Origin: Lycium barbarum
Taxonomy: Eukaryota > Streptophyta > Magnoliopsida > Solanales > Solanaceae
Assembly: GCF_019175385.1 (NCBI RefSeq)
Contig: NC_083344.1
Span: forward strand, 62,558,782-62,622,781
DNA: 64,000 nucleotides
Direction: 5' to 3'
In this document: one piece after another, positions 34,524 to 46,353 of the stretch
Position numbering within the stretch: the first letter of the stretch is position 1
Layout of the letters: each line of letters opens with the position of its first letter
The notes under the pieces: model-generated
Database searches by the model: none
What the model was told of the DNA's origin: nothing
What the model saw: only the letters and a program-made list of their open reading frames with translations
Translations under genes and position numbers: made by a program

Positions 34524-35191
34524 TACAAGATTTTTCACAAAGTGTAAGCATGATATATATAAATGGAAATTTGGGGTAACCTAAAGGAAAAGAGAATGTG
34601 TGGAATAGCTAGTGCCCTTACAGGAGCCGCGCAGACCGAGGCGGACTAAATGGGCGAAAAGAGGAAGCGCAATACCGCTCGGGAAATTGAGCGAATTTGA
34701 ATAATGGTCGGAGACGTTCGCGAATAAGATATTAGTAAATGTATATGTATGTGTATGATTTTCGTCTGGTGCCCATATGGATCAAGAGCCGAGCCCCGGC
34801 GACTAATGTTGTGATAGACGAAAGGTTTTACTAAACCGAATACACGAAACGAAGCGGAGGTGAGGATACGAATGTTGTCAAAGAATAGAAAAACCCCCGA
34901 TTACCTTACAACATAGTCTAGTGCGACGATATCTGGAAAAAAAAAATGAGCATGGATAGTAGGAAAGATGAAGGATAAGAGATGTGATTAAGCAGAATCT
35001 TTGAAAGAGTCGATAAGCGACACGTAAGACGATTTGTATGACAACTTGGCGAACAAGTTTATGAATGAGTGAACAGGTTTCGGTGAGATAATCGGTGATA
35101 TAATTGTCGAGGTGAATAATGAGATGTTGACAAGGGGAAATTTTCGTAAATCACTGGAGTCTTAATAGAAGTGGTCTGGTCCTAATCAAAA
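34524..35191 (+). other. Non-coding 3' internal region of element D
   Basis: The first part matches E after its 5S segment (GGAAATTTGGGGTAACCTAAA). The rest shows no domain on either strand. It is probably the 3' untranslated part of a former full-length element. Confidence 0.6.
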
Positions 35192-35562
35192 CTCTGTTTG
35201 TTGTACTTCTGCACCTCTGATTCTGATAAGGCTCTGTCTATTACGCCTCTGTACTTCTAAATCCAATTACGTTTCTGTCTGATACACCTCTGTCCGATTG
35301 ACTCGGGATATGAATCTGTCTGATATAACTCTGTATGTCTGACTCTGATTACGGATCTGTTCGATACATCTCTGTATGTCTGATTCTGATAACGAATCTG
35401 TCTGATACATCTCTGTACGTCTGACTCTGATCTCGGATCTGTCTGATACCCTCCCATACATCTGACTTTGATTACGAATCCGTCCGCCATAGTTTAGTAC
35501 GTCTGCCTCCGATTTCGAATCGGTCCGATACGCTTCTACGCGTCCGATCCCAGTTATGAACC
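35192..35562 (+). repeat. 41-bp tandem array, about nine units, in element D
   Basis: Units beginning TCTGTCTGATA(C/T)A start at 35315, 35356 and 35397, and further units lie both upstream and downstream, with a period of exactly 41 bases. Units are degenerate at the edges. Related units occur in the D LTRs (33189-33410 and 38207-38452). Long minus-strand frames here are by-products of the array. Confidence 0.85.
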
Positions 35563-35895
35563 TGATTGGTATGATATGGGGATATGATAATGTGGTAAGG
35601 GACCGAGGAGTGTAACAAGAAGTGATATTGATTATGATGTTTGAAAAGCTTTGAAGGAAAAGAAGAAGGGACACAATGTCTGTGAAGGAGCGAAAAGCAT
35701 TCATCTGTTACTGGAATATAATTCTTGGCCCAGTGACTGTGTGGGATATGAGAAGGTATGTTATAAAAGCATATGAGTCAGTAATGTGAAGAATTACTCC
35801 ATCATTTTGGTAAAGAATCCATATCGGAAAGTCAACAAGGGACGATTATAAAAATAACCCTCCCGAAATAGTAAGACGCCCCATGAGGTCAATTT

Positions 35896-35930
35896 AACAT
35901 TCGAGGACGAATGTTTTAAAGGGGGGAGGA
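35896..35930 (+). other. Hairpin and polypurine tract of element D
   Basis: The inverted repeat AACATTCG-AGGA-CGAATGTT is at 35896-35915, followed at once by TTAAAGGGGGGAGGA (35916-35930). The 3' LTR starts with TGTTACATCC at 35931. Confidence 0.9.
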
Positions 35931-38900
35931 TGTTACATCCGGCATTTTTGCATATTCGAAAAAAAAAATTGAGATAACTTGACTTGTAATGAATAAGGCT
36001 ATATTTGGACTTTACTTCGTATGAATGTATCAGCCATGAATACATTGGTGTAGAATTACGAAAGGAGGCCAAGGGAAAAATTGGAATTTTGGGAATTAGT
36101 TTCGGAAATTGCAAAACAAGAATTTAGCCATTTGGACTAAAAAGAAAATAAGAAAAATGAGGCCCAACCGGCCATATATGGCCCAAGCCACAAAGGCTTA
36201 TTTATTTTCCATAAGATAATTAAATAGAGGGATTATGTGTCATTTTCATTCAAGAAACTTCAAGAAAAAGGAAAAGAAGAGTGGAGAGCAAAACAAAGGG
36301 GCAAGGTTCGGCCAAAGAGAAAGAGAAAGAGAAAAAGAAAGAAAAAATTCTTGGAGCTTAATCCTTGGTTCAAAAATTAATTTCTTGTGGGATTATTACC
36401 AAGTGCAAGGTTCTCTACAAAGTGGTACAATTATTTTGGCAAGAAACTATCTTTGGTAGCAAGGAGAATTTGTTGGGAAAAAGGTAAGAATCTTATGTTC
36501 TTTTCATGTTATGAAGCTTTGTTTATGTTGTGGAATGTAGGAATGAGTAGAAACTATGAAAATATGGAGTGTAGCCGTGTGGTGTTGTGTTGATGGTGGA
36601 GGATAAATTAAATTTCCTTAGTATGATGATTGTGTTGTTGTGAAGTGAATGGAAGAAAAATGGTTCTTGTTGTTATGGAAAGTTTGTTGTTAAGTTGTTG
36701 TAGGAAATATGCAACTTTATTGTAGTTTATGTATATATGGAAATGAAAGTGGTAAGGTGCAAATCATGATATTCATCAATGAAATTGGAAGTTAAGAATG
36801 CATTATGAACGATTATGTTGAAGATTGGGAATTATAGATGAATTATGGTTTTGGTGAAAAGTTTGTATATCGTGTATACCTTGTGAATATATTGTAGAAA
36901 GGATATGAAATGCTTCGTATTTGCGTTGTAATGATCATGACTAATGATGAATATGGAAATGATAAGATTGGTTTGGAAGTGTACGGTCGGAATGAAAGAA
37001 GTTATGTTAGGCCGGAAAAATGGCTAGTTATGCCATATTATGTGTTTGTAATGCTTGTTGTTGTTATTGATGTTGTTGTTGGGTTGCTGTGTTGACACAT
37101 TAAGCCAAGCTAAGTCTCGGGGATGTTATATATATAGGGGAAATGCTGCCGAAATTTCGGTAGGCAATTATGTGATTAAGTATGGAATCCTAAAGGCTTG
37201 AATTGACAATTGGTAAACTTGACCATTTGTAGATTCTGGACGAAATTGGAATCGAAGCCAAGCGAGCGTAAGACGCAATCGAGGTATGTAAAGCCTTCCC
37301 CTTTATTCTTAGGCATGTTCTGAATATGATAGGCTCGGCCGCGAGAATTAAGTACGACTCCGTTCCTCGAAATTCGAGATTAAAATCCGCTCCAATTCCT
37401 TCAGTAAGATTGAAACCATTTCCTTATAAAATGTCTTTAAAGTGAACTTCTGTATGAAACTTTCCTAAACGGAGTCGGAATACTTCCAAATAATTATGGA
37501 TGACCTCATAAGGTCTATTACCAGTAATTTACGTATGTCGCCTCGAGTTGGTCCGAGGTGGGCCCACGGAGCCCCGATACCTCTTGTATGACCTAAATTG
37601 CCTTATTCCTGCCCGTTTTTCAAAAGTAACATCTGGACTATTATTCTAATCATGATATGACTATTTTTATATAAATCCTACGAAATGGTTCTGATATCTG
37701 GAAATCTGATTTCGGCGATAATCTGTCGTGCCTTCCCAAGTAGGATATAGGCGCGTATTATGAACACTATCCGAATACTCTGATTTGACTCGCCATACGG
37801 CCTACCTCAATTTTATTGGGTCTGTATAATGATCTGTATGTATATGGTTTCTCCTTAATCAGTTCGGGCATGTACTATGATTCCTTTCACCGGATCCCGG
37901 GCCGGTTTATATCGTGCGGATAGGCCTCCGAGTCCCTTGTCGGGGGCCGGGTCCCATGTATGAATTCCGAAATATGATGTGTCCGGTTCCGGGGTACTGT
38001 GGTATATGTCGTTCCCGATTACCGTGTATATGTTACGAAGTATGATGTGTCCGGTTTCCCGGCGTGTGATCTGTCCCCGGGGTTACCGTGGTTATGATAT
38101 GATGTGTTATGTGACGGAGATGTTCGAAGATATGAAATCTTCTGAAATGTGATATGTTGTGGCGCCAAAGGCAGGAGTGGCGACCACGTTCTTGTGCCCT
38201 ATTATGATTGTGTCTGTCTGATTGGATTCTGATTCTGTCTGTCTGATTGGATTCTGATTCTGTCTGTCCGTATGGATTATGATTTTATCCGTCCGTCTGG
38301 ACTATGATTCTGTCCGGTATCCTTCCGTCTGTCTGTCTGAACTACGACTCTGTCCGGTATATCTCTGTCTGTTCGTTGGATTACGATTCCGTTTGCTATA
38401 CTTCTGTGCTTCTGATTCAGACTATGATTATGTTTGTTATGTTTCCGCTTTACATACTCGGTACATTTTTCATACCGACCCCCGGTTCCTCGGGGGCTGC
38501 GCTACATGCCCGCAGGTACAGACGCACCTGAAGATACGCCGCCAGTCTAGGGCTCAGATTCTGCTATTTTGAAGAGCTCCTTTGGTCCGGAGCGTGTACT
38601 TTTGGTATATATCTTCTGTCTTCTGTATATTCTGTATGTATGGAAATTCTGGGTACGGAGGGGCCCTGTCCCGTCATATGACTCTGTATGTCTGTTAAAG
38701 GCCTGTAGATATGTTTGTGGGTTAGGGTCTTTTTGTACGGATGTGTGTATATGTTGTGTTTGGGGCGACCCCATTCGCCGCCGCGGCCGGTCCGCATACG
38801 TTTATATATTGCTTTGTTGGCCGGTGTGGCCTTTGTTGGTATTTTCTGTGCGCAGGGTTATTTTGGATAGTATGTAAAACAAAGGAAACTCTGCCAAAAT

Positions 38901-39052
38901 TTTTCTGGAAATTATCTAAATTTGAAATATGGCCTTGACGGCTTCTGCTTTATACTTGAATGCGTTTGATAACAGTTGAGATAGCGTTGGATAGATGTGT
39001 TTGGGTGCCTAGATCGGGTACTAGTCACGGCCTACGGGGTTGGGTCGTGACA
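35931..39052 (+). repeat. 3' LTR of element D, complete
   Basis: The segment is 3122 bp, from TGTTACATCCGGC to GGGTCGTGACA. The first 1177 bp have no partner in the 5' copy. The core promoter (TATA at 37126-37137, palindrome CCGAAATTTCGG at 37149-37160) lies in the middle. Compared with the 5' copy it has one extra 25-bp repeat unit (38210-38259 holds two). A Lys/Arg-rich frame at 36235-36459 is not supported as a gene. Confidence 0.93.
37120..37165 (+). promoter_or_regulatory. Putative core promoter in D LTR
   Basis: TTATATATATAG (37126-37137) is followed 12 bases later by the 12-bp palindrome CCGAAATTTCGG (37149-37160). The same pair occurs in the 5' copy (32109-32142, one change in the palindrome) and, in reverse, in both E LTRs (52577-52608 and 58287-58318). 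The start site would fall at or near the palindrome (inference). Confidence 0.6.
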
Positions 39053-39965
39053 CTAACTAAGCTAGTAGCACTTTGCCTAGTAGTATATCTTCTCTTTTGC
39101 AAGAATATGAAGTATTGTTCCCGGAAGAAATGCCCGATGGCTTACCTCTCTTGAGAGGTATTGAGCACTAAATTGATTTTGTATCGGGTTTTCAAACCCC
39201 GAACAAGATGGCATACAGGATAAATCCAGAGGAAACAAAGGAATTGCAAAGAAAAGTTGAGGAGCTACTCAAGAAGGGTCTATTTAAGGAGAGCCTTAGT
39301 CCATATGCCGTACCGATAATTCTTATCCCAAAGAAAGATGACACTTGGAGGATGTGCATTGATTGTAGAGCCGTCAACAAAATCGCGGTTAAATATCGAC
39401 ATCCTATCCCTAGACTTGATGACATTTTGGATGAGCTTTGTGGCTCAAGTATGTTTTTTAAAGTTGATCTTAGGAGTGGCTATCGCCAAATTCGTATGAA
39501 TCCGGGTTATGAATGGAAAATGGCCTTCAAGATCAAGTTTGGCCTGTGTGAGTGGCTTGTTATGCGATTCAGCCTAACCAATGCACCTAGCACTTTCATG
39601 TGCTAAATGAACCATGTTTTAAAACCCTCTATCAATAAATTTGTTGTTGTCTACTTTGATGACATTCTTGTGTATAGCAAATCTATGGAAGAACATGTGA
39701 GGCATTTGAAGTAAGTTTTTGATGTCTTGTTGATTGAAAAGTTTTTTGCTAATGTCAAGAAGTGTGCTTTTGGGGTTGATAAAGTGGTATTCTCGGGTTT
39801 TGTTGTGAGTGTTAATGTTGTTGAGGTTGATGAAGAGAAGGTGGAGTCCATTAGAACTTGGCCAACTGCCACAAACACAACCAATGTGAGGAGTTTCCAT
39901 GGGTTGGCAAGTTTCTATAGAAGCCTCCCCAATGACTGAATTGATCAAAAAGGATGTCCCTTTTG
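39053..39965 (+). pseudogene. pol: Reverse transcriptase of element P
   Basis: The frame starts LPSSISSLLQEYEVLFPEE, the usual spacer/RT entry, then LLRGIEH. It continues [47 protein letters not shown], the catalytic [15 protein letters not shown] (39652-39690) and GLASFYR. Stops occur near 39172, 39604 and 39713, plus frame changes near 39930. It ends at KKDVPF where solo LTR S2 inserts. It is closely related to the RT of H. Confidence 0.9.
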
Positions 39966-40845
39966 TGATATGATCCTACTTGGCACACTTCATCTCAGGA
40001 CTTACATCCAAAGCCAAGTTATGGAACTTCAAGCTCTACAAGCAGCATGGATGATAAGGATGGCATTGAAGGCCTTTGAATGCTCCTACAAGCCACACAA
40101 AATGGCTTATGATATGTGGAAGGTGGCTTGGGAGTTGATTGAAGAAGAAGCTACTAGAAAGGGAACCAAATTCGCAAAGTAGCCAAACATGCAAACAGGG
40201 ACATTTCTGCAAATTGGCTACACATGCAAACTTGGACAAGATCGGGAGTTGGCTATTTATGCAGGAAGGTTATGCTTTCAAGAAGTCCATGCACGCAAGG
40301 TTGATTAGAGGGCCATCGATACAAGGAGGGGCGTGTTTGGCCGTTGAAGTCCAATTCGTGAATTGAAGACTACATTAAGAAGACTAGCCAAACAAGGCCC
40401 TTACTTCATTAAGGGTAACATTGTAATTGCCTATTTGTCTTCTTTACTTAACTTGTATATATAGCTTGTCTTTCATTTCATTTACTTATATTTTAATGAT
40501 GAATATTTGAGTGATGATAGGATTATCATAGTTTGTTTAGCTTGGGTTTAGCTTAGTTTAGTAGATTTAATGGTGGATTCCATTGTTGGTCTTTGAACCG
40601 TTTATTTCCAATGATTTCATGAAGATTGTTAGTTTGTGGATTTCATCCGAGAATTCATATTTCTTTGGTTCTTTTGGATTGTTGAATTCCAATTAGAAGG
40701 GTTTAGGTTTCATATACCTAGATTTGTCTATAGGATTCCCCCCATTCTAGTCAAGTATTTACCTCTATTCCTCATCCCCTTTCTTTCTATCCTTAATTTT
40801 CGTATTTTGAGTTGATTTGGTTTTATCCCAAATCGATTCATATCA
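39966..40845 (+). repeat. Solo LTR S2 of the CRM-like family in element P
   Basis: The segment is 880 bp, from TGATATGATCCTACTTGGCAC to GATTCATATCA, with duplications TTTTG (39961-39965) and CTTTG (40846-40850), one mismatch. Its first 200 bases encode a tail frame (39970-40182, LQALQAAWMIRMALKAF) like that of M and S1. It splits the P frame between RT and RNase H. Confidence 0.88.
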
Positions 40846-41116
40846 CTTTGGTGTGGGGAGATGATCAGGAAAAGGCATTCCAAGAATTGAAGTCTATGTT
40901 GAGTTCGGCACCTTTGTTGCAATTGCCAAATTTTGAAAAGACGTTTGAAGTAGAGTGTGATACTTCCGGAGTTGGCATAGGTGGTGTTTTGATGCAAGAA
41001 GGCAAACCATTGGCTTATTTTAGTGAGAAGCTAAGGGGGCGTCATTGAACTACTCAACCTATGACAAAGAGTTATATGCACTTGTGAGGTTCTTGACCCA
41101 TTGGCAACACTACTTG
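40846..41116 (+). pseudogene. pol: RT connection and RNase H fragment of element P
   Basis: [25 protein letters not shown] leads to the RNase H start FEVECDTSGVGIGGVLMQ and [11 protein letters not shown] one-base insertion near 41035 shifts the frame before [16 protein letters not shown]. It ends at HWQHYL, where the LTR of F begins at 41117. The first catalytic Asp (ECDTSG) is present. Confidence 0.88.
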
Positions 41117-41744
41117 TGATATAATAATAAAAAGCAAAAACAAGAAATAGACAAGAAATTAAGGATAGAATAGATTGACACAATTGAATAATACTAAAAG
41201 ACAACCATAACCATAAATGGTTAAGACCTTGAATTAGATTAGAAAAAAACACCAAACTCTTAAGGAGACCAAAAGGGATTGATTTCCCAATTAACCACCT
41301 TCTCAACAATTCAAACAACCAAAAGCTTCAACAAGCTCTCAAACACTCAATTCTAGAGTTTACAAGTTTCAATATCTCTCATCAAAATAATCTAAGTCTT
41401 CCATCAAGAAGAAGAGAACTATTTATACTATGCTAGAAATAAAATATAGCAAAATGACATAAACACCCTTAATGAGACAAGGGCCTTGGTTGACTATTCT
41501 TCTTTCTTCAAAATCTTGAAATCTCCTTTGCAAGAATAGCCAACTCTTCATCTTTTAGCCAATATGGTGACTTCCATTTCCTCTTCTTCTCCCTAAGCAA
41601 TCTTCATCAACAAATGGACTTGGGATCCAAGGTGCTCATCAAAAATATACTCAAGAGCCTCCCGCTCCATGAATAGGCTTTGCAAGTGTTGTAGTTCGGG
41701 CTTGGCTCCTTGTAAATGGCCTTGAGGAAAGTGGGCTTGCATCA
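41117..41744 (-). repeat. 3' LTR of element F
   Basis: The segment is 628 bp. Its ends are TGATATAATAATAAA on the left and GGGCTTGCATCA on the right, so in sense it runs TGATGCAAGCCC to TTATATCA. The polyprotein tail (RPFTRSQAR) is encoded in its first 90 bases. ACTTG (41112-41116) is one half of the expected target duplication. Confidence 0.85.
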
Positions 41745-42726
41745 TTCTCTCCATCTTGAAGAGAATTTGTCCTCAAATTTGATGGCTCATCACTTTCCAT
41801 TACCATGGGAGATAGGTCACAAATGTTGAAGGTGTTGTGAACTTGATATTCCGGAGGGAGATCAATTTTGTAGGCATTATCATTAAGCCTGTCAAGGACT
41901 TCAAAGGGACCATCTCTATGCGGCATTAACTTTGTCTTCCTCTTGTTTGGTAACCTTTCTTTTCGGAAGTGCACCCACGCCCAATCTACCGGTTCAAGGA
42001 CCACCCTTTTTCTCCCTTTGATTGCCCTCTTCGCCACCTTTTGATTCTTCTTTTCAAGTTGGAGCCTTGTATTTTCATGGATCTTCTTCATAGATTCGGC
42101 TCTCTTGTTACCATCTATACTCTCAATACCATATCTTGAGATAAAGGTGTTAGATCCAAGGGGGTTAGGGGGTTAAAACCATACAACACCTTAAAGGGTG
42201 ACATGCCAACAGTGCTATGAATAACTCTATTATATGCAAATTCTAATAAAGTCAATTGGTCTTCCAAAGAGGCTAACTTCCCTTTTACCACGGCTCGAAG
42301 AATATAACCTAAATTCCTATTGACAACTTCGATTTGGCCATCGGTTTGTGGGTGGAAAGAGGTGGAAAACAACTTCGTTCCAAGCCTACCCCACAATTCT
42401 TTCCAAACTATCGCTCACAATTGTCTTGGGAATGCCATGCAATTAACCATATTTTCAACAAACAAGGAAGCAATATGGGGAGCACCATCAACCTTATGGA
42501 AAGCAATGAAATGGGCCATTTTCGAAAAACTATTAACAACGACAAAGATGCTATCTCTTCCACTTTTTGTCCAAGGCAATCCAATCACAAATTCCATGGA
42601 AATGTCAAACCAAAGTTGTTGAGGGATGGCGAGGGGAGTGTACAAGCCATGGGGTTGGAGCCTAGATTTAGCTTTTTGGCATTTAAGGCATTGGCCACAA
42701 ATTCGAGCCACATCCCGCCGCATGTG
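41651..42726 (-). pseudogene. pol: Integrase of element F, core and C-terminus
   Basis: Reading from 42726: MRRDVARICGQCLKCQKAK (zinc-binding Cys pair), WFDISMEFVIGLP (first Asp), then frame changes near 42405 that remove the second Asp region. HPQTDGQIEVVNRNLGYIL (Glu) and EFAYNRVIHSTVG follow. A stop near 42115 separates the C-terminal part with DWAWVHFRKERLPNKRK and DGPFEVLDRLNDNAYKIDLP. There is no chromodomain. The frame passes through the PPT (near 41745-41757) into the LTR, ending near 41651. Confidence 0.9.
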
Positions 42727-45700
42727 TGTCACGACCCATCCCCGACTGGCGCCCTACTTGGGCACCCCAAACGGACATACGAGCCAAATCGTCAAATCAA
42801 AGCTTAACTCAGATTTCATAATAGTTATTTTAAACATAATTTCAAACAAATCTTGTCTTAAGCGGTCGCATACCAAAATGTCATATCGGAACAAATAGAA
42901 GCGGTGGAATGCACATCGCCAATCATATGTACAAATATAAACGTAAGGGCCATTTTGGCCACCACAACAGACGGACCGCATTAAGACACAGATCGTAATC
43001 AAACAGACACATATATGACCCTCGACCCACAAACATGACTACAGGCCTCTACAAATACAAAACGAAAACATAAGACGGGACAGGGCCCCGTCATACCCCT
43101 GAATAACATACATATATATATATATATATATATAGCGGTAGACTGTACTAACATACAGGCTCTGAATAAGAGAGCACTCCCGATGTAGCAGAATAGTTGT
43201 CCTAGGCAGGCGGTCAGCAAATCTGTCTCCTGTACCTGCGCGGCATGAAAACGCAGCCCCCGAAGAAAGGGGGTCAGTACGAAACATGTACTGAGCATGT
43301 AAAGCACAGAACGTAGTAAACAAGGTCATAGTCAAAGCAGAAGAGACAGAAAATGGACAGAATATCCAGATTAACAAAATACTGTTCACAATGCATAAAT
43401 AGTATTTGTCGAAAAGCGTATGTCGTACCTGGTCCCATTACGGAACAGATCATAACCGGAACAGAACTTACAGAGAAGTGAGTGTGACGTCTGAAGTATC
43501 AGATGCATATTTCAAAACATGAGAAGTATGTGCAGAAACATATATCATATCATAGCTGGCCCCTGCCAAAGGGACTCGGCAAACAGAACGTGGCCACCCC
43601 CCGACGCTGGTGCCACCATACATAAGGAACAGAGTAGGGGATAACCCCGTAACATAGCATAGTGTGTCAAATGGCCATATCAGATCATATCATATCATAT
43701 CAGAGTGTGTACATGGCACATCATACTCCGCAAACCCATGTACATATATACCTGCCCCCTCACATCGAGGCACGGCGAACAATGCAAAGGATTACGCTTG
43801 ACAACATATCCTGGCCCGGGCTCAGTGTGGGAAACGTTGAGGTATCCACGAATGGAGTAGTGAGAAACTAAATGCAATAAAAATATCATAGATTTCCAAA
43901 GACTCAATGAGGCATATCGAAGGACAAATCAAATCAATGAAATCGGACAGAACCATAGTAAATGTATGTCATAACGAGTTACGGAAAATAATCCTTCTGG
44001 GATCGTTTTCATATTCCAAAATGGTTTACAAGACTCGAGGGAATCATTAAAATAATTTTCCTTTAGTAGTTTGAAGGATAGTTAAAACATTTCGTTCTAT
44101 AGTGCTCGAAAATAAGGCAATAGTATAATAAAGGAGCAAAGCGGGAATAGTGGGAAGCTAGTTGTAATACGTAATATCGTACCTTTACAGAGACTCAATA
44201 CAGTATTCAGAATACGTATCATAAGTAGTTAGGAAAGTAGTTAAAACGTTTTCTTGAAAATCGTTTGAAATTAAGCTACCAATCGTCCTAAGGGTAAAAT
44301 CGTAAGTAGTGGGCCCACCTCGGAACAAACAAGGCGGTGGGCTCCAATCACGTATTTTAAGCTTATGGGGCCACCTACGAAGGTTCTACGGACATTCTAT
44401 AGCTTTCCAAATAGTTTAGGGGAAGTTTGCATAATTTCCAAGAAAGCATACTAAAAGAGCTCAATCTTACTGAAAGAAAAAGCGAGATTTTTAATTGCGG
44501 ATTCCGATGGGCAGAAAGTCTGTCGAGGCCCGAATCCGATCCTAAAACACTTAGGGCATGCCAAGAGAAGAATCGGGGTAGCTTTACATACCTTTTATGC
44601 ACTTTACGCCTTTCCAAGTTCACTTCCCGTTTCGTCCAAAATCTGCAAATGGTCACATTTACCAAATATTAACCATAAGGCTTTAGGCTTAATTCTCAAG
44701 TCAACACTTTTCTACAAAAATTTGGGCAGCATTTCTCCTATATATATAGCGCCCCCGAGAATTCAACTCGGCTCAAAACCATCAACAGCAACCCAACAAC
44801 AAACATCAACATCAACAACAACCACTATAAACGCAATATAACTTATTTAGCCATCCTTTCAATACAATGTCATAACCTTCACCTTAACCTTAACTTTCAA
44901 ACTAATCTCAATGATTTCACATTCATTATCAATCTAGCTTACCACAACATAATTTAGAAGCATTTCATATCATATCTTCAAATTATTCACGCGATATACA
45001 TAATATACAAACTTTCCGCCAAAGCCATAATTTATCCAAAGCTTCTAATCTTTGGCATACATATTCATAACATGTTTTCATCTTCCAAATTCATCAATAC
45101 TTATCCTAATTTGCACCTTAACAACTTCATTTCCATAATGTCATGAAATCATACTAAAATGACGTAAGCTTCTACATCCCATTTCAATACCAACTTAAAC
45201 CATTTTACTTTCATTTACATTGCAAGGATCACAACAACACAACTAACATATTAAACAACATTAATTCATTTCCATTTTAATTTCCATATACCACACGGCC
45301 AACACCTATATTCCCAACTTCAACCAAATTCATTCAACTTTCATTTCCAATATAAATTCCACCATAACCTTAACTTCCATAACATAGTAAGGAGGGATAA
45401 ATTCTTACCTTTTCTCTTCAACTTCTTCACTTCGAAGAAAGCCCGAATTCAACAACGCATCGACACGGAACAACGAGATCGAAGCGGCGAGCAAAATCTG
45501 TAATTAAATTGCATAACGTTGCTGTTTTTGTTTGGAACAAGCTAACGTTGCTGCCCATTTTTCTTCCTCAAAATACGTTGTATTCCATGGAAAACTAGTT
45601 GCTGCTCCCTTTTCTTATGTAATAAAATGACTTAATAAAGTCTCCAAGTCCTAAAATGAATTGCTAAAATAACGTTTACAAGTCCACCATCCTTATCTAC

Positions 45701-46348
45701 TAGGCAACTAGACTATCCATGTGTCATCATGCATTACATAATTTTGTGACTAATCAAGTCATATTTCCACACGTAATGCCACTATTTTAATTATCTAATG
45801 TCATGTGGCAACTTACTAATAGTACTTATTAATTTAATCCCACTTAATACCAAAATTAATTTCTTGATCTCAATTAACTTTAGTACCAGTTATTTTTAAT
45901 ACACTTCATATACTCATTTCCATGATTGTGTGACATAGCATTAGTCCATAGTCCCTTTTGGTACACACAAAATATTATTCTCAATCACCGTGGTCACCCT
46001 TATTAAGTCCTAAATTATTTTGGGACTTCATTCCTCGTATACACCGAGCTTTTGATTTTCATCCTTAGGTATGATCGAATTCTCCGGGCTCGGGTAAATT
46101 TGCTCATATTGGACGACTAAATTTTCTAGTCCAAAAATACGGAGTAATATAGCTTGGACCGTATTTCACTCAAATAAATGTTGAAACTCAACAAAATTTA
46201 TTTTCTTCGATTGGTTTAACTTCAAATCCTTACAATACATGTGTACCATCACTTTAACCACATATAAGCTTGAGGAATAACTTTGTGTCCGTTACTAATA
46301 TCACTTAACTCACACGCTTTCCGACGTACGAAAATACAGGATGTAACA
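42727..46348 (-). repeat. Solo LTR G, 3.6 kb, inside element F
   Basis: The segment is 3622 bp, from TGTCACGACCCATCCCC to AGGATGTAACA, flanked by a perfect duplication ATGTG (42722-42726 and 46349-46353). In sense it starts TGTTACATCCTG, like the D LTR, and shares R-region blocks with D and E. It contains an (AT)n tract at 43112-43134. No coding region is recognised. The F integrase frame resumes on the other side. Confidence 0.93.
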
Positions 46349-46353
46349 ATGTG

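Larger units (their letters stand above)
32091..39052 (+). mobile_element. Element D: non-autonomous LTR element with a 5S-derived segment
   Basis: This is a plus-strand element. The 5' LTR lacks its first 1177 bp or so (present part 32091-34010), and the 3' LTR is complete (35931-39052). The internal 1.9 kb has a PBS, the family leader, a gag start remnant, a 5S-rRNA-like segment, a 41-bp tandem array, the PPT hairpin and the PPT. No capsid, protease, RT or integrase is present. LTR copies are nearly identical over 1.9 kb apart from one 25-bp repeat unit, so the insertion is probably recent. It sits just before the P RT frame. Confidence 0.9.
27992..41116 (+). mobile_element. Element P: fragmented CRM-like Ty3/gypsy element hosting several insertions
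   Basis: Four separated plus-strand pieces follow gypsy gene order: protease end (27992-28152), spacer (28984-30220), RT (39053-39965) and RNase H (40846-41116). The gaps are filled by solo LTR S1, the K/L/M LTR cluster with element D, and solo LTR S2. F truncates the right side. The frame continues across S1 and S2 when they are removed. I infer a single element. The link between spacer and RT is the weakest because several pieces lie between them. Confidence 0.72.

Noticed and set aside
35192..35562. CRISPR-like array (also 61093-61373 and 19009-19190)
   Set aside because: The units are contiguous degenerate tandem repeats without unique spacers, inside plant retrotransposons.
36235..36459. 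Lys/Arg/Glu-rich 74-codon frame
   Set aside because: It is made of purine-rich LTR sequence (GAGAAAGAGAAAG) with no homologous domain and lies in the D LTR U3.
43112..43134. (AT)n tract as a feature of interest
   Set aside because: It is an ordinary short microsatellite within the G LTR, and I see no structure around it.
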